Positions 6,914 through 13,713 of a stretch of DNA of 30,952 bases are shown in pieces; the stretch's first letter is position 1, and each line of letters begins with the position of its first letter. Below the pieces are notes generated by a model. It made no database searches and was not told the origin of the DNA. It was given only the letters and a program-made list of their open reading frames with translations. The DNA comes from Lachnospiraceae bacterium UBA7026 (GTDB taxonomy: Bacteria; Bacillota; Clostridia; Lachnospirales; Lachnospiraceae): positions 1 to 30,952 of the forward strand of contig DLBH01000064.1 of assembly GCA_002494165.1 (NCBI GenBank), given 5' to 3'. The translations under genes were made by a program, and so were the position numbers.

Positions 6914-7873
6914 ATGATTATTAATACCGGCCAGAGGACAGATATCCCTGCTTTTTATTCAAAGTGGTTTTTGAAGAGGCTGGAGGAGGGCTTTGTCTGT
7001 GTAAGGAATCCATTTAATCCCAGACAGGTTACCCGCTACCGGCTGGATCCGGACCTGGTTGATATCATAGGCTTTTGTACGAAAAACCCGGGACCCATGC
7101 TGGCCCATATGGACCGGCTTGCCCCCTACGGCCAGTTCTGGTATGTGACCATCACCTGTTATGGAAGAGACATCGAGCCCCGGGTTCCCCCGGTGAACCA
7201 GGTCATAAGGGATTTTAAAGCCCTATCGGATGTGGTAGGGGTAGACTCTATAGGATGGAGGTATGATCCCATTTTGATTACGGATCACTATACTCCCGCC
7301 AGGCACCTGGAGGAATTCCGGTTTATGGCAGAGGCTATGGCAGGCTATACCAGGCTCTGTGTCATCAGCTTTATTGATCTTTACAGAAAGGTGCTGCGCA
7401 ATTTTCCGGAGGCCAGGGAGGTTCCCCTGGAGACGAAGAGATACCTGGGCAGGGAGATTGCCCGGATCGGAAGGGACTGCGGCATGGAGATCCGGTCCTG
7501 CCATGAGGGAAATATCCTGGAGGAGTATGGGGTAAACTGTAGTGGCTGCATGACCATACCTGTCTATGAAAGAGCCATCCATGGCAGATTGAGGGTGCCC
7601 TCAGTCCGGTCTGCCAGAGAAGGCTGTGCCTGCTACCTGTCCTGTGATATAGGAGCCTATGACAGCTGTCCCCACCTGTGCCGTTACTGCTATGCCAACA
7701 ACAGAAACCATTTAGTGGAATGGAACTATGGTCATCATGACCCGGACTCACCCCTGCTCATCGGCCATCTGGAGGAGGATGACCAGATTCATGAGGCCGT
7801 CCAGGAATCCTGGCTTGACCGGCAGATGAATATTTTTGATTATTTTGCCGGCAATGAGGATTCCGGTATATAA
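6914..7873 (+). CDS. DUF1848 family protein with radical-SAM-like cysteine cluster
   Basis: This 319-residue protein matches the DUF1848 family, whose reaction is unknown. The body contains family-like segments such as QRTDIPAFYSKWF near the start and GVDSIGWRYDPILI in the middle. Near the C-terminus is CACYLSCDIGAYDSCPHLC followed by RYCYANN, so a CxxxCxxC motif is followed by a tyrosine as in radical SAM cluster loops. In classical radical SAM enzymes this loop is at the start of the barrel; here it is near the end, as is described for DUF1848. The ATG at 6914 follows GGGAGGG; an upstream in-frame ATG (6869) has no site. It follows the EF-hand gene by 60 nt and probably shares its transcript. 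Confidence 0.85.
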   Translation: MIINTGQRTDIPAFYSKWFLKRLEEGFVCVRNPFNPRQVTRYRLDPDLVDIIGFCTKNPGPMLAHMDRLAPYGQFWYVTITCYGRDIEPRVPPVNQVIRDFKALSDVVGVDSIGWRYDPILITDHYTPARHLEEFRFMAEAMAGYTRLCVISFIDLYRKVLRNFPEAREVPLETKRYLGREIARIGRDCGMEIRSCHEGNILEEYGVNCSGCMTIPVYERAIHGRLRVPSVRSAREGCACYLSCDIGAYDSCPHLCRYCYANNRNHLVEWNYGHHDPDSPLLIGHLEEDDQIHEAVQESWLDRQMNIFDYFAGNEDSGI

Positions 7874-8047
7874 AGAGGGATAAACTTTACAGGCCATCCA
7901 GCGGGGATCGGGATCGGAACCCTGGCGGCCATGGTAGGCGTGGGAAGAGTTATGGCAGTATATAACCGTCTTTTTGCTAGTAAGGCCGCAAAACTGATGG
8001 GACTTGAAAACCTCTGGCATAGTTGGAACATATTAATTGGAATTATA
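7874..8047 (+). pseudogene. Decayed C-terminal fragment of an unknown, probably membrane, protein
   Basis: After the DUF1848 stop codon the same frame stays open and reads as protein-like sequence (GHPAGIGIGTLAAMVGVGRV, then MAVYNRLF). It has a glycine-rich hydrophobic character like the last helix of a transporter or a YczE/YyaS-type membrane protein. There is no ribosome binding site or N-terminal part. The piece ends just before a strong terminator, as the 3' end of an old gene would. The family is a guess. Confidence 0.4.
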
Positions 8048-8048
8048 G

Positions 8049-8084
8049 AAGACCTGAAGCTTTTGAACTTCCGGTCTTTTTTTG
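8049..8084 (+). terminator. Rho-independent terminator upstream of the copper operon
   Basis: Arms AAGACC and GGTCTT enclose a second stem GAAG/CTTC, followed by a run of T. It separates the DUF1848 transcript from the csoR promoter seven bases downstream. Confidence 0.85.
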
Positions 8085-8090
8085 TTTTTA

Positions 8091-8119
8091 TTGACACATA
8101 CCCCCTGAGGGTATATAAT
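8091..8119 (+). promoter_or_regulatory. Consensus sigma-70 promoter of csoR-copA
   Basis: TTGACA at 8091-8096 and TATAAT at 8114-8119 are both perfect consensus, with an ideal 17-nt spacer. The promoter should be very strong when not repressed. The spacer is filled by a CsoR-type operator. Confidence 0.93.
8098..8114 (+). promoter_or_regulatory. CsoR-type operator 1, inside the promoter spacer
   Basis: ATACCCCCTGAGGGTAT is a near-palindrome of the TACCC-N-GGGTA type bound by copper-sensing CsoR repressors. It lies between -35 and -10, so bound CsoR would exclude RNA polymerase. Confidence 0.85.
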
Positions 8120-8133
8120 GCTCATGAACCATT

Positions 8134-8150
8134 ATACCCCAAGGGGGTAT
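8134..8150 (+). promoter_or_regulatory. CsoR-type operator 2, downstream of the promoter
   Basis: ATACCCCAAGGGGGTAT differs from the inverted copy of operator 1 at only two bases. It lies about 15-31 nt downstream of the -10 box. The centre-to-centre distance from operator 1 is 36 nt. Confidence 0.82.
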
Positions 8151-8185
8151 TTAATAAGTTTAGGCCACAAGCCGGAGGAAGAAGT

Positions 8186-8581
8186 ATGATACAGGAAGAT
8201 TTCAATAAAAGCACTTGCTGTGGTCAGGATTATGACGGACCAGAGACAGATTTTGTTAAGGAAGATGATTCTGGGCAGACAGGATCCTGCAGCGCCTGTT
8301 CCTGTGCCACAAAGTACAGGACTGATAAAGAGATTAAGAATCTTACCAACCGGCTGAGCCGGATCGAGGGCCAGATCAGAGGGATCAAACGGATGGTGGA
8401 GGAGGGTGCCTATTGTATTGACATCCTCAACCAGGTATCGGCGGCCAACTGTGCTCTCAACAGTTTTACAAAGCTGGTCCTGGCTGATCATATCAAGTCC
8501 TGCGTGGCTGAAGATGTGAGAGAGGGCAAGGAGGATAAGCTGGACGAGCTGGTAAGAACTTTACAGAAACTGATGAAATAG
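8186..8581 (+). CDS. csoR: CsoR-type copper-sensing repressor with cysteine-rich N-terminus
   Basis: This 131-residue protein represses the copper operon and releases DNA on binding Cu(I). The CsoR core begins near residue 45 (KEIKNLTNRLSRIEGQIRGI). The Cu(I) ligands are C77 (in AYCIDILNQ), H102 and C106 (in DHIKSC), the C-H-C set of true copper sensors. An N-terminal extension of about 40 residues carries five more cysteines (C11, C12, C35, C38, C40) and is not part of the core fold. The ATG at 8186 has GGAGGAA at good spacing; the frame is open further upstream, but that part is promoter and terminator DNA. It lies 35 nt before copA. Confidence 0.93.
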   Translation: MIQEDFNKSTCCGQDYDGPETDFVKEDDSGQTGSCSACSCATKYRTDKEIKNLTNRLSRIEGQIRGIKRMVEEGAYCIDILNQVSAANCALNSFTKLVLADHIKSCVAEDVREGKEDKLDELVRTLQKLMK

Positions 8582-8616
8582 GACGGAAGATATTTACTGG
8601 AAAGTGAGGAATATAT

Positions 8617-11232
8617 ATGGACCAATATACAGTAACGGGTATGAGCTGTGCCGCCTGCCAGGCCAGGGTGGAGAAGGCCGTGTCCAAGGTGGACGGGGTG
8701 ACCTCCTGCAGCGTCAGCCTTCTGACCAATTCCATGGGGGTGGAGGGAACCGCCAGCCCTGCGGATATCATTAATGCCGTCACCAATGCCGGCTATGGGG
8801 CATCCCCCAAGGGAGCCGACCAGAATTCATCCTCCGGTATATCCGCCAAGCTGGCGGCCGAGGAGGAGGCCCTTAAGGATCATGAGACTCCCAAGCTCAG
8901 GAAAAGGCTGATCGCTTCCCTGGGTTTCCTGCTGGTGCTCATGTATTTCTCCATGGGCCACATGATGTGGGGTTTCCCCCTGCCTGCTTTTTTTGAGAAT
9001 AACCATGTCGCCGTAGGGCTGGTCCAGATGCTTTTGGCCGGGATTATTATGGTTATCAACCAGAAGTTTTTCATCAGTGGTTTCACCAGCCTGTTCCATG
9101 GGGCGCCCAATATGGACTCCCTGATTGCCATCGGGTCTTCCGCTGCCTTCGCATATTCCACCGTTATGCTGCTGGCCATGACCAGGGCCCAGGTGGATGG
9201 GGATATGGAAGCGGTCCACGGTTATATGATGGAATTCTATTTTGAATCGGCGGCTATGATTCTGGCTCTGATTACGGTGGGTAAGATGCTGGAGGCCTAC
9301 TCCAAGGGTAAGACGACCAACGCCTTGAAAAGTCTCATGCAGCTGGCCCCCAAGACAGCCAATGTGATCCGGGACGGCCAGGAGCAGACCATTTCCATAG
9401 ATCATGTCAGGAAGGGAGACATCTTTGTCGTAAGACCCGGGGAGAATGTTCCTGTGGATGGGCTTATCCTGGAAGGGAATTCTGCCCTCAATGAATCAGC
9501 CCTCACCGGTGAGAGTATCCCGGTGGACAAGGGGCCGGGGGATGAAGTATCTTCCGCCACCATGAACCAGTCGGGTTTTCTCAAGTGCGAGGCTACCAGG
9601 GTCGGAGAGGACACTACCCTGGCCCAGATTATACAGATGGTCAGTGACGCGGCAGCCACCAAGGCTCCCGTAGCCCGGCTGGCAGATAAAATATCCGGTG
9701 TCTTTGTTCCCGTGGTTATCCTGCTTGCCATCATAACGATTGTGGTCTGGCTTCTTCTGGGCCAGCCCATCGGTTTTGCCCTGGCAAGAGGAATCTGTGT
9801 TCTGGTAGTCAGCTGCCCCTGTGCCCTTGGTCTGGCTACTCCGGTAGCCATCATGGTGGGCAACGGTATGGGTGCCAGAAATGGTATCTTGTTTAAAAAT
9901 GCAGAAGCTCTTCAGGAGACTGGTAATACGCAGATTGTAGCTCTTGATAAGACAGGAACCATCACCAGCGGCCAGCCGGTAGTGACAGACATTTTCCCTG
10001 CGGCCGGTGTCACAGAAGACCAACTGCTGGATGGGGCTGTCGCCCTGGAGGATAAAAGCGAGCATCCCTTGGCCCGGGCCATCATCCAGTATGCCCAGGA
10101 TCATCAGCTTTCAGCCGGCCAGGTTACTGACTTTTCCGCCCTGCCCGGCAACGGTCTTCAGGCAAATTACAAGGGCAAGACGCTATATGGAGGCAATGCT
10201 TCCTTTATCAGATCCAAGGTTTCCATGGCTTCTGACCTGCAGGAGTCGGCCATAAAGCTGGCTTCCGAGGGGAAAACCCCCCTTTTCTTTGCCGAAGAGG
10301 ATAGGCTTCTGGGAATTATTGCGGTGGCCGATACTATCAAGGAAGATAGTCCCCAGGCCATCAGGGAACTGAGAAATATGGGTATCCATGTGGTTATGCT
10401 GACCGGTGATAACCAGAGAACCGCTGATGCGATCGGCCGGGAGGCCGGGGTCAATGAAGTGATAGCCGGAGTCCTGCCGGACGGTAAAGAAGCGGTAATC
10501 CGCCAGCTGCAGGAGCATGGCAAGGTAGCCATGGTGGGAGATGGAATCAATGATGCCCCTGCTCTGACCCGGGCAGACACTGGTATTGCCATCGGGGCAG
10601 GCACAGACGTGGCTATCGATGCGGCCGATGTGGTCCTGATGAAGAGCCGGCTTACCGATGTGGCTGCGGCAGTTCGCCTGAGCCGGCAGACCTATAAGAA
10701 CATTTTAGAGAATCTTTTCTGGGCACTGATCTACAATGTTTGTCTGATTCCTGTTGCAGCGGGAGCCTATTACATGCTGGGGATCACCATGGATCCCATG
10801 TTCGGCGCTGCCGCCATGAGCCTGTCCAGCTTCTGTGTAGTATCCAATGCCCTCAGGCTTAATCTGTTTAAGGTTCATGATGCTTCCAGGGATAAGAAGC
10901 TGAAAAATATGGTTGTTCCCGGCAAGGATGGAAGACTTCTTCCCCTTGACCAGGCAGATAATACAAAGGAAAATGCTAACCCAGCAAAGGATGACGCCCA
11001 GAGAGGCGGGAAAGGAAATGACATGACAAAGACAATGAACATTGAAGGAATGATGTGCGGCCATTGTGAAGCTACAGTAAAGAAGGCTCTGGAGAATATT
11101 CCCCAGGTGGCATCCGCAGATGTGAGCCATGAAAAGAACACAGCAGTGGTAACCTTGAATGAGGAAGTGGCTGATGAAGTTCTTAAAAAGGCTGTGGAAG
11201 ATAAAGACTATACGGTATTAGGAATTGCTTAA
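8617..11232 (+). CDS. copA: Copper-exporting P1B-type ATPase with N- and C-terminal metal-binding domains
   Basis: This 871-residue membrane ATPase exports Cu(I). An HMA domain at the N-terminus has the ligand pair in GMSCAAC (C11, C14). The core has the transmembrane CPC site (400-402), the phosphorylated aspartate in DKTGT (D444), the HP motif region (DKSEHPLARA), and GDGINDAPA (near 642). A linker of about 60 residues rich in Lys, Asp and Asn then leads to a second HMA domain with MCGHC (C814, C817). A C-terminal HMA is unusual for CopA, where extra domains are normally at the N-terminus; it looks like a CopZ chaperone fused to the pump. It is cotranscribed with csoR. Confidence 0.96.
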   Translation: MDQYTVTGMSCAACQARVEKAVSKVDGVTSCSVSLLTNSMGVEGTASPADIINAVTNAGYGASPKGADQNSSSGISAKLAAEEEALKDHETPKLRKRLIASLGFLLVLMYFSMGHMMWGFPLPAFFENNHVAVGLVQMLLAGIIMVINQKFFISGFTSLFHGAPNMDSLIAIGSSAAFAYSTVMLLAMTRAQVDGDMEAVHGYMMEFYFESAAMILALITVGKMLEAYSKGKTTNALKSLMQLAPKTANVIRDGQEQTISIDHVRKGDIFVVRPGENVPVDGLILEGNSALNESALTGESIPVDKGPGDEVSSATMNQSGFLKCEATRVGEDTTLAQIIQMVSDAAATKAPVARLADKISGVFVPVVILLAIITIVVWLLLGQPIGFALARGICVLVVSCPCALGLATPVAIMVGNGMGARNGILFKNAEALQETGNTQIVALDKTGTITSGQPVVTDIFPAAGVTEDQLLDGAVALEDKSEHPLARAIIQYAQDHQLSAGQVTDFSALPGNGLQANYKGKTLYGGNASFIRSKVSMASDLQESAIKLASEGKTPLFFAEEDRLLGIIAVADTIKEDSPQAIRELRNMGIHVVMLTGDNQRTADAIGREAGVNEVIAGVLPDGKEAVIRQLQEHGKVAMVGDGINDAPALTRADTGIAIGAGTDVAIDAADVVLMKSRLTDVAAAVRLSRQTYKNILENLFWALIYNVCLIPVAAGAYYMLGITMDPMFGAAAMSLSSFCVVSNALRLNLFKVHDASRDKKLKNMVVPGKDGRLLPLDQADNTKENANPAKDDAQRGGKGNDMTKTMNIEGMMCGHCEATVKKALENIPQVASADVSHEKNTAVVTLNEEVADEVLKKAVEDKDYTVLGIA
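11023..11232 (+). other. Possible internal translation start giving a free CopZ-like chaperone
   Basis: Within copA, an in-frame ATG at 11023 (Met803) is preceded by AAAGGAA with a 5-nt spacing. Starting there would produce a 69-residue HMA protein with MTKTMNIEGMMCGHC, the exact layout of a stand-alone CopZ copper chaperone. No separate copZ is present in this window. The site could also be coincidental, because the linker is purine-rich. Confidence 0.4.
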
Positions 11233-11266
11233 GTCGGAATTGTTATAACTTTTGCTGACGATATAT

Positions 11267-11319
11267 AAAGAAGTATGGGCTGCCCCTTTGCATGATGAAG
11301 TGGCAGCCCATACTTCTTT
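11267..11319 (+). terminator. Strong terminator after copA
   Basis: A perfect 18-bp stem, AAAGAAGTATGGGCTGCC at 11267-11284 paired with 11302-11319, encloses a 17-nt loop. It can act on both strands because the arms begin with A and end with T. It separates copA from the convergent solute-binding gene. Confidence 0.85.
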
Positions 11320-11418
11320 ACTTAATCAAATTTGCTCAACTAATTTTACTTAATCAAATTTGCTCAACTAATTTTACTTAATCAAATTTGCTCAACTAAT
11401 TTTGCTTAACTATTTTTT
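11320..11418. repeat. 28-bp tandem repeat, three exact copies plus a degenerate fourth
   Basis: Copies lie at 11320-11347, 11348-11375 and 11376-11403 and are identical. A shortened, changed copy runs on from 11404 into a T run. Each unit contains ACTTAATC, then the palindrome CAAATTTG, then CTCAACTAATTTT. There are no spacers between units, so this is not a CRISPR array. Confidence 0.92.
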
Positions 11419-11436
11419 TTCAATTTTGCGGGGACT

Positions 11437-12681
11437 TTATCTGGCATAGGATTCACAAGTCCGCTGGAAGTTCTGCAGGACTTCCATGAGTTCCTTGTCG
11501 TCAGCCTTATCGTACTCGCCGGCAATGATAGCCTGCCCCAGGGTCTTGGACACAATCCAGTAATTGTAGGGGTACTGGCCCTGGGGAATCATGTAGGGCA
11601 GCTGGGCATTAAGAGCGGAAAGGGCAGGGTCGGACTTGACCGAATCGTCATTCTGGGCCTCTTTATTGGAGGGTCCCCAGCCTCTGGACCGGAAACGGGC
11701 CAGCTGGGCCTCTTTGCCGGAAAGGTACCTGGCCAGGGCCTGGCAGACAGCCAGCTTGGTCTGATCATGCTGGGGCCTGGTTCCCAGAAGCTTGAAGCCG
11801 CCGAAGCCGCTCATCTGGTATGTGGTCCCCTCTGATTCAAAGCTGGGCAGCTTGGCACAGGCATAATTGGCACCATAGAGCTTCTTGTATTCTTCTGAAT
11901 TCCAGGTTCCATCCACTATAGCAGCCGAGTTGGCAGCCTTGGAGGGCGAACAAGTATCCTTGAAAGCCTTGGAGCCGCTGACCTGGATTAATTCCTTTAT
12001 GGCTGTCAGGCCTTCCGGGGAAGCATAGGTCACTGTAGAGGCAGTAAAGTTGCCCTTGGAATCTGTGTGGTATTTCAAGCGGCATCCTGTAGCAAAGAAG
12101 AAGGAGGTCTGGTACCAGCCGTTGCTGATCTCCATACAGAAGTCTTTGCCGGCCTTCTCACAGTCAGCCAGAATCGTTTCCAGACTGCCGGGATCAGTAA
12201 TCAGGCTCTTATCGTAATATAGGAAGTAACCATTATCTGAAGTCAGGGGATAAGCATAAAGGGTATCATCGATGGATGAGGCAGCAACTGATCCTGTATC
12301 ATTCTGGTCCCTGACCCAGGCAGCATCCTCCTGGTTAAGGGGGGTAATAGTATCTTCAGAAACCAGTCTGGCCAGCTGGTCCTGGGCAAAACCATAGAGG
12401 TCAGGGCAGTCGTCCGTATTCATCAGTATGGCATCGGCAGCATCATCTTCCCCCACACTCTTGATGATGATGTCATAATGATCCATGTCGGGATTGGTCT
12501 CCATGAAATCCTGCACCTGTTTCTGGGTGTCGGTTTTTACAGATTCGGAAATCCAGATTTCGATAGTATCCGGTTCCTCAGAATCTTTGCCTGATTCTGC
12601 CTGGGATCCTCCCAGACATCCGCTCAGACAGACAGCCGTCAAAGCGGACATTATTATTAATGCCAAGACTCTTTTTTTCAT
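11437..12681 (-). CDS. Extracellular solute-binding lipoprotein (carbohydrate ABC type), orphan
   Basis: This 414-residue protein is a surface substrate-binding protein of the maltose/oligosaccharide type. It has a lipoprotein signal peptide with the lipobox LSGC and Cys22 as the lipidated residue. The mature part has family-like features: an early beta strand TIEIWISESVKTD, a central DGTWNSEEYKK ligand-lobe segment, and SGFGGFKLLG. No permease or ATPase gene adjoins it, so it either serves a transporter encoded elsewhere or is a stand-alone sensor. The ATG at 12681 follows GGGAGGTG at normal spacing; the GTG two codons earlier overlaps that site. The substrate is unknown. Confidence 0.85.
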   Translation of the reverse strand: MKKRVLALIIMSALTAVCLSGCLGGSQAESGKDSEEPDTIEIWISESVKTDTQKQVQDFMETNPDMDHYDIIIKSVGEDDAADAILMNTDDCPDLYGFAQDQLARLVSEDTITPLNQEDAAWVRDQNDTGSVAASSIDDTLYAYPLTSDNGYFLYYDKSLITDPGSLETILADCEKAGKDFCMEISNGWYQTSFFFATGCRLKYHTDSKGNFTASTVTYASPEGLTAIKELIQVSGSKAFKDTCSPSKAANSAAIVDGTWNSEEYKKLYGANYACAKLPSFESEGTTYQMSGFGGFKLLGTRPQHDQTKLAVCQALARYLSGKEAQLARFRSRGWGPSNKEAQNDDSVKSDPALSALNAQLPYMIPQGQYPYNYWIVSKTLGQAIIAGEYDKADDKELMEVLQNFQRTCESYAR

Positions 12682-12989
12682 AAACACCTCCCTGAATTCT
12701 TGATAAATACATATTTATATATGCAGAAAAATAATTTGATGTATATTTTATATCGTTTAAATGAAGCTTTAGTTTACGATGATTACACAGGCAAGTGAAC
12801 TCCTGATTAATAACGGTTTCTATATGAAAAGTAAGACTATGGTTTACAATAATTTTACTGGAATTATGATAGCACAGACAGGTATGATTGTAAAACCCGG
12901 GCCGGTTCAAAAGCAGCAATATCCTTCTTAAGGCAAAGAAGAAAGTAGTATCTATCAGCAGCTTTTCTATGGTATGATGGGATAGACAG
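12682..12989. other. AT-rich intergenic region with one good plus-strand promoter
   Basis: The stretch holds a promoter candidate TTTACA (12843-12848), 16-nt spacer, TATGAT (12865-12870) reading toward the rhodanese remnant and phosphatase. Between 12700 and 12840 it is very AT-rich, as expected for the promoter of the minus-strand lipoprotein gene. No intact gene is seen. Confidence 0.45.
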
Positions 12990-13103
12990 ATGATAAAGAA
13001 TATGGCTGCTGCACGGATAGAGGCCAGTCTGGCGGCCCTGGGCTATAGGAATGTACTGGAGTTTGGTGGTATTAATACCTGGACGGGAGAGATTGAGAAA
13101 TAA
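12990..13103 (+). pseudogene. C-terminal remnant of a rhodanese-domain protein
   Basis: The frame encodes about 37 residues ending ALGYRNVLEFGGINTWTGEI, then a lysine and TAA. This is the typical end of a rhodanese domain (lGy-nV-e-GGi--W-G-i). The active-site cysteine loop and everything before it are gone, so no sulfurtransferase activity is possible. No ribosome binding site is convincing. The stop codon lies one base before the ATG of the phosphatase gene. Confidence 0.6.
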
Positions 13104-13104
13104 A

Positions 13105-13713
13105 ATGAAGATTTATATTCTGAGACATGGTCAGACCATCAGCAATAAAAAAAAGCTTCTGCAGGGAAGGAGCAATGCTCCTCTCAATGAAGAAGGAGCC
13201 TCCCAGGCAGAGCAGGTAGGGGAGTATTTCCAAAAAAAAGGAATCGTTTTTGACCTCGTTTATTCCAGTCCCCTGGTCCGGGCTGAGGAGACTGCCCGGA
13301 TTATCGTGGGAAGGGACAAGGAGATTATTAAAGATGACCGGCTTCTGGAGATGGACTATGGGCCCTATGAAGGGACCAGTCTGCAGGCACCGGCCCCGGA
13401 GATTGTGTATTTTTTCCAGGATTTCGTTCACCATCCGGCCCCGGAGGGGATGGAGAGCCTCTCCTCTGTTGTAGAAAGAATGGGACATTTTCTGGAATCA
13501 ATTAAGGATAAAAAAGTAGAAAATGTTCTGCTGGCTACCCATGCCATCGCCATGAAGGGGGCCCTGGAATACCTGACGCCGGACTCTCAGGGAGCTTACT
13601 GGTCTAAATTTCTGGGTAACTGTGCCCTGTATTTTACAGAGGTCAGCCAGGGAATCTTCAGCATACCTAAGGAACTTAACATAAGGGAGTCAGAGGAGTT
13701 GAGCCAATCATGA
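13105..13713 (+). CDS. Histidine phosphatase family protein (phosphoglycerate mutase-like)
   Basis: This 202-residue soluble protein belongs to the histidine phosphatase superfamily. The catalytic LRHGQT motif with His8 is near the N-terminus, followed by LQGRSNAPLNEEGASQA, the conserved MDYGPYEG with the acid residue, and a second histidine in LLATHAIAMKG. Substrates in this family range from phosphoglycerate to nucleotides and cofactor phosphates and cannot be told from sequence. The ATG at 13105 is chosen because homologues start at this point. Its stop overlaps the start of the next gene (ATGA), which suggests coupled translation and related function. Confidence 0.9.
   Translation: MKIYILRHGQTISNKKKLLQGRSNAPLNEEGASQAEQVGEYFQKKGIVFDLVYSSPLVRAEETARIIVGRDKEIIKDDRLLEMDYGPYEGTSLQAPAPEIVYFFQDFVHHPAPEGMESLSSVVERMGHFLESIKDKKVENVLLATHAIAMKGALEYLTPDSQGAYWSKFLGNCALYFTEVSQGIFSIPKELNIRESEELSQS

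Noticed and set aside
7931..8185. A longer CsoR starting at 7931
   Set aside because: That extension would translate through a terminator, the promoter and both operators; the ATG at 8186 has a proper GGAGGAA site.
8827..9405. Long minus-strand frames opposite copA
   Set aside because: They are shadows of the well-supported ATPase gene, with no start signals or recognisable domains.
11320..11418. Possible short CRISPR array
   Set aside because: The 28-bp units are directly adjacent with no unique spacers, and no cas genes are nearby.
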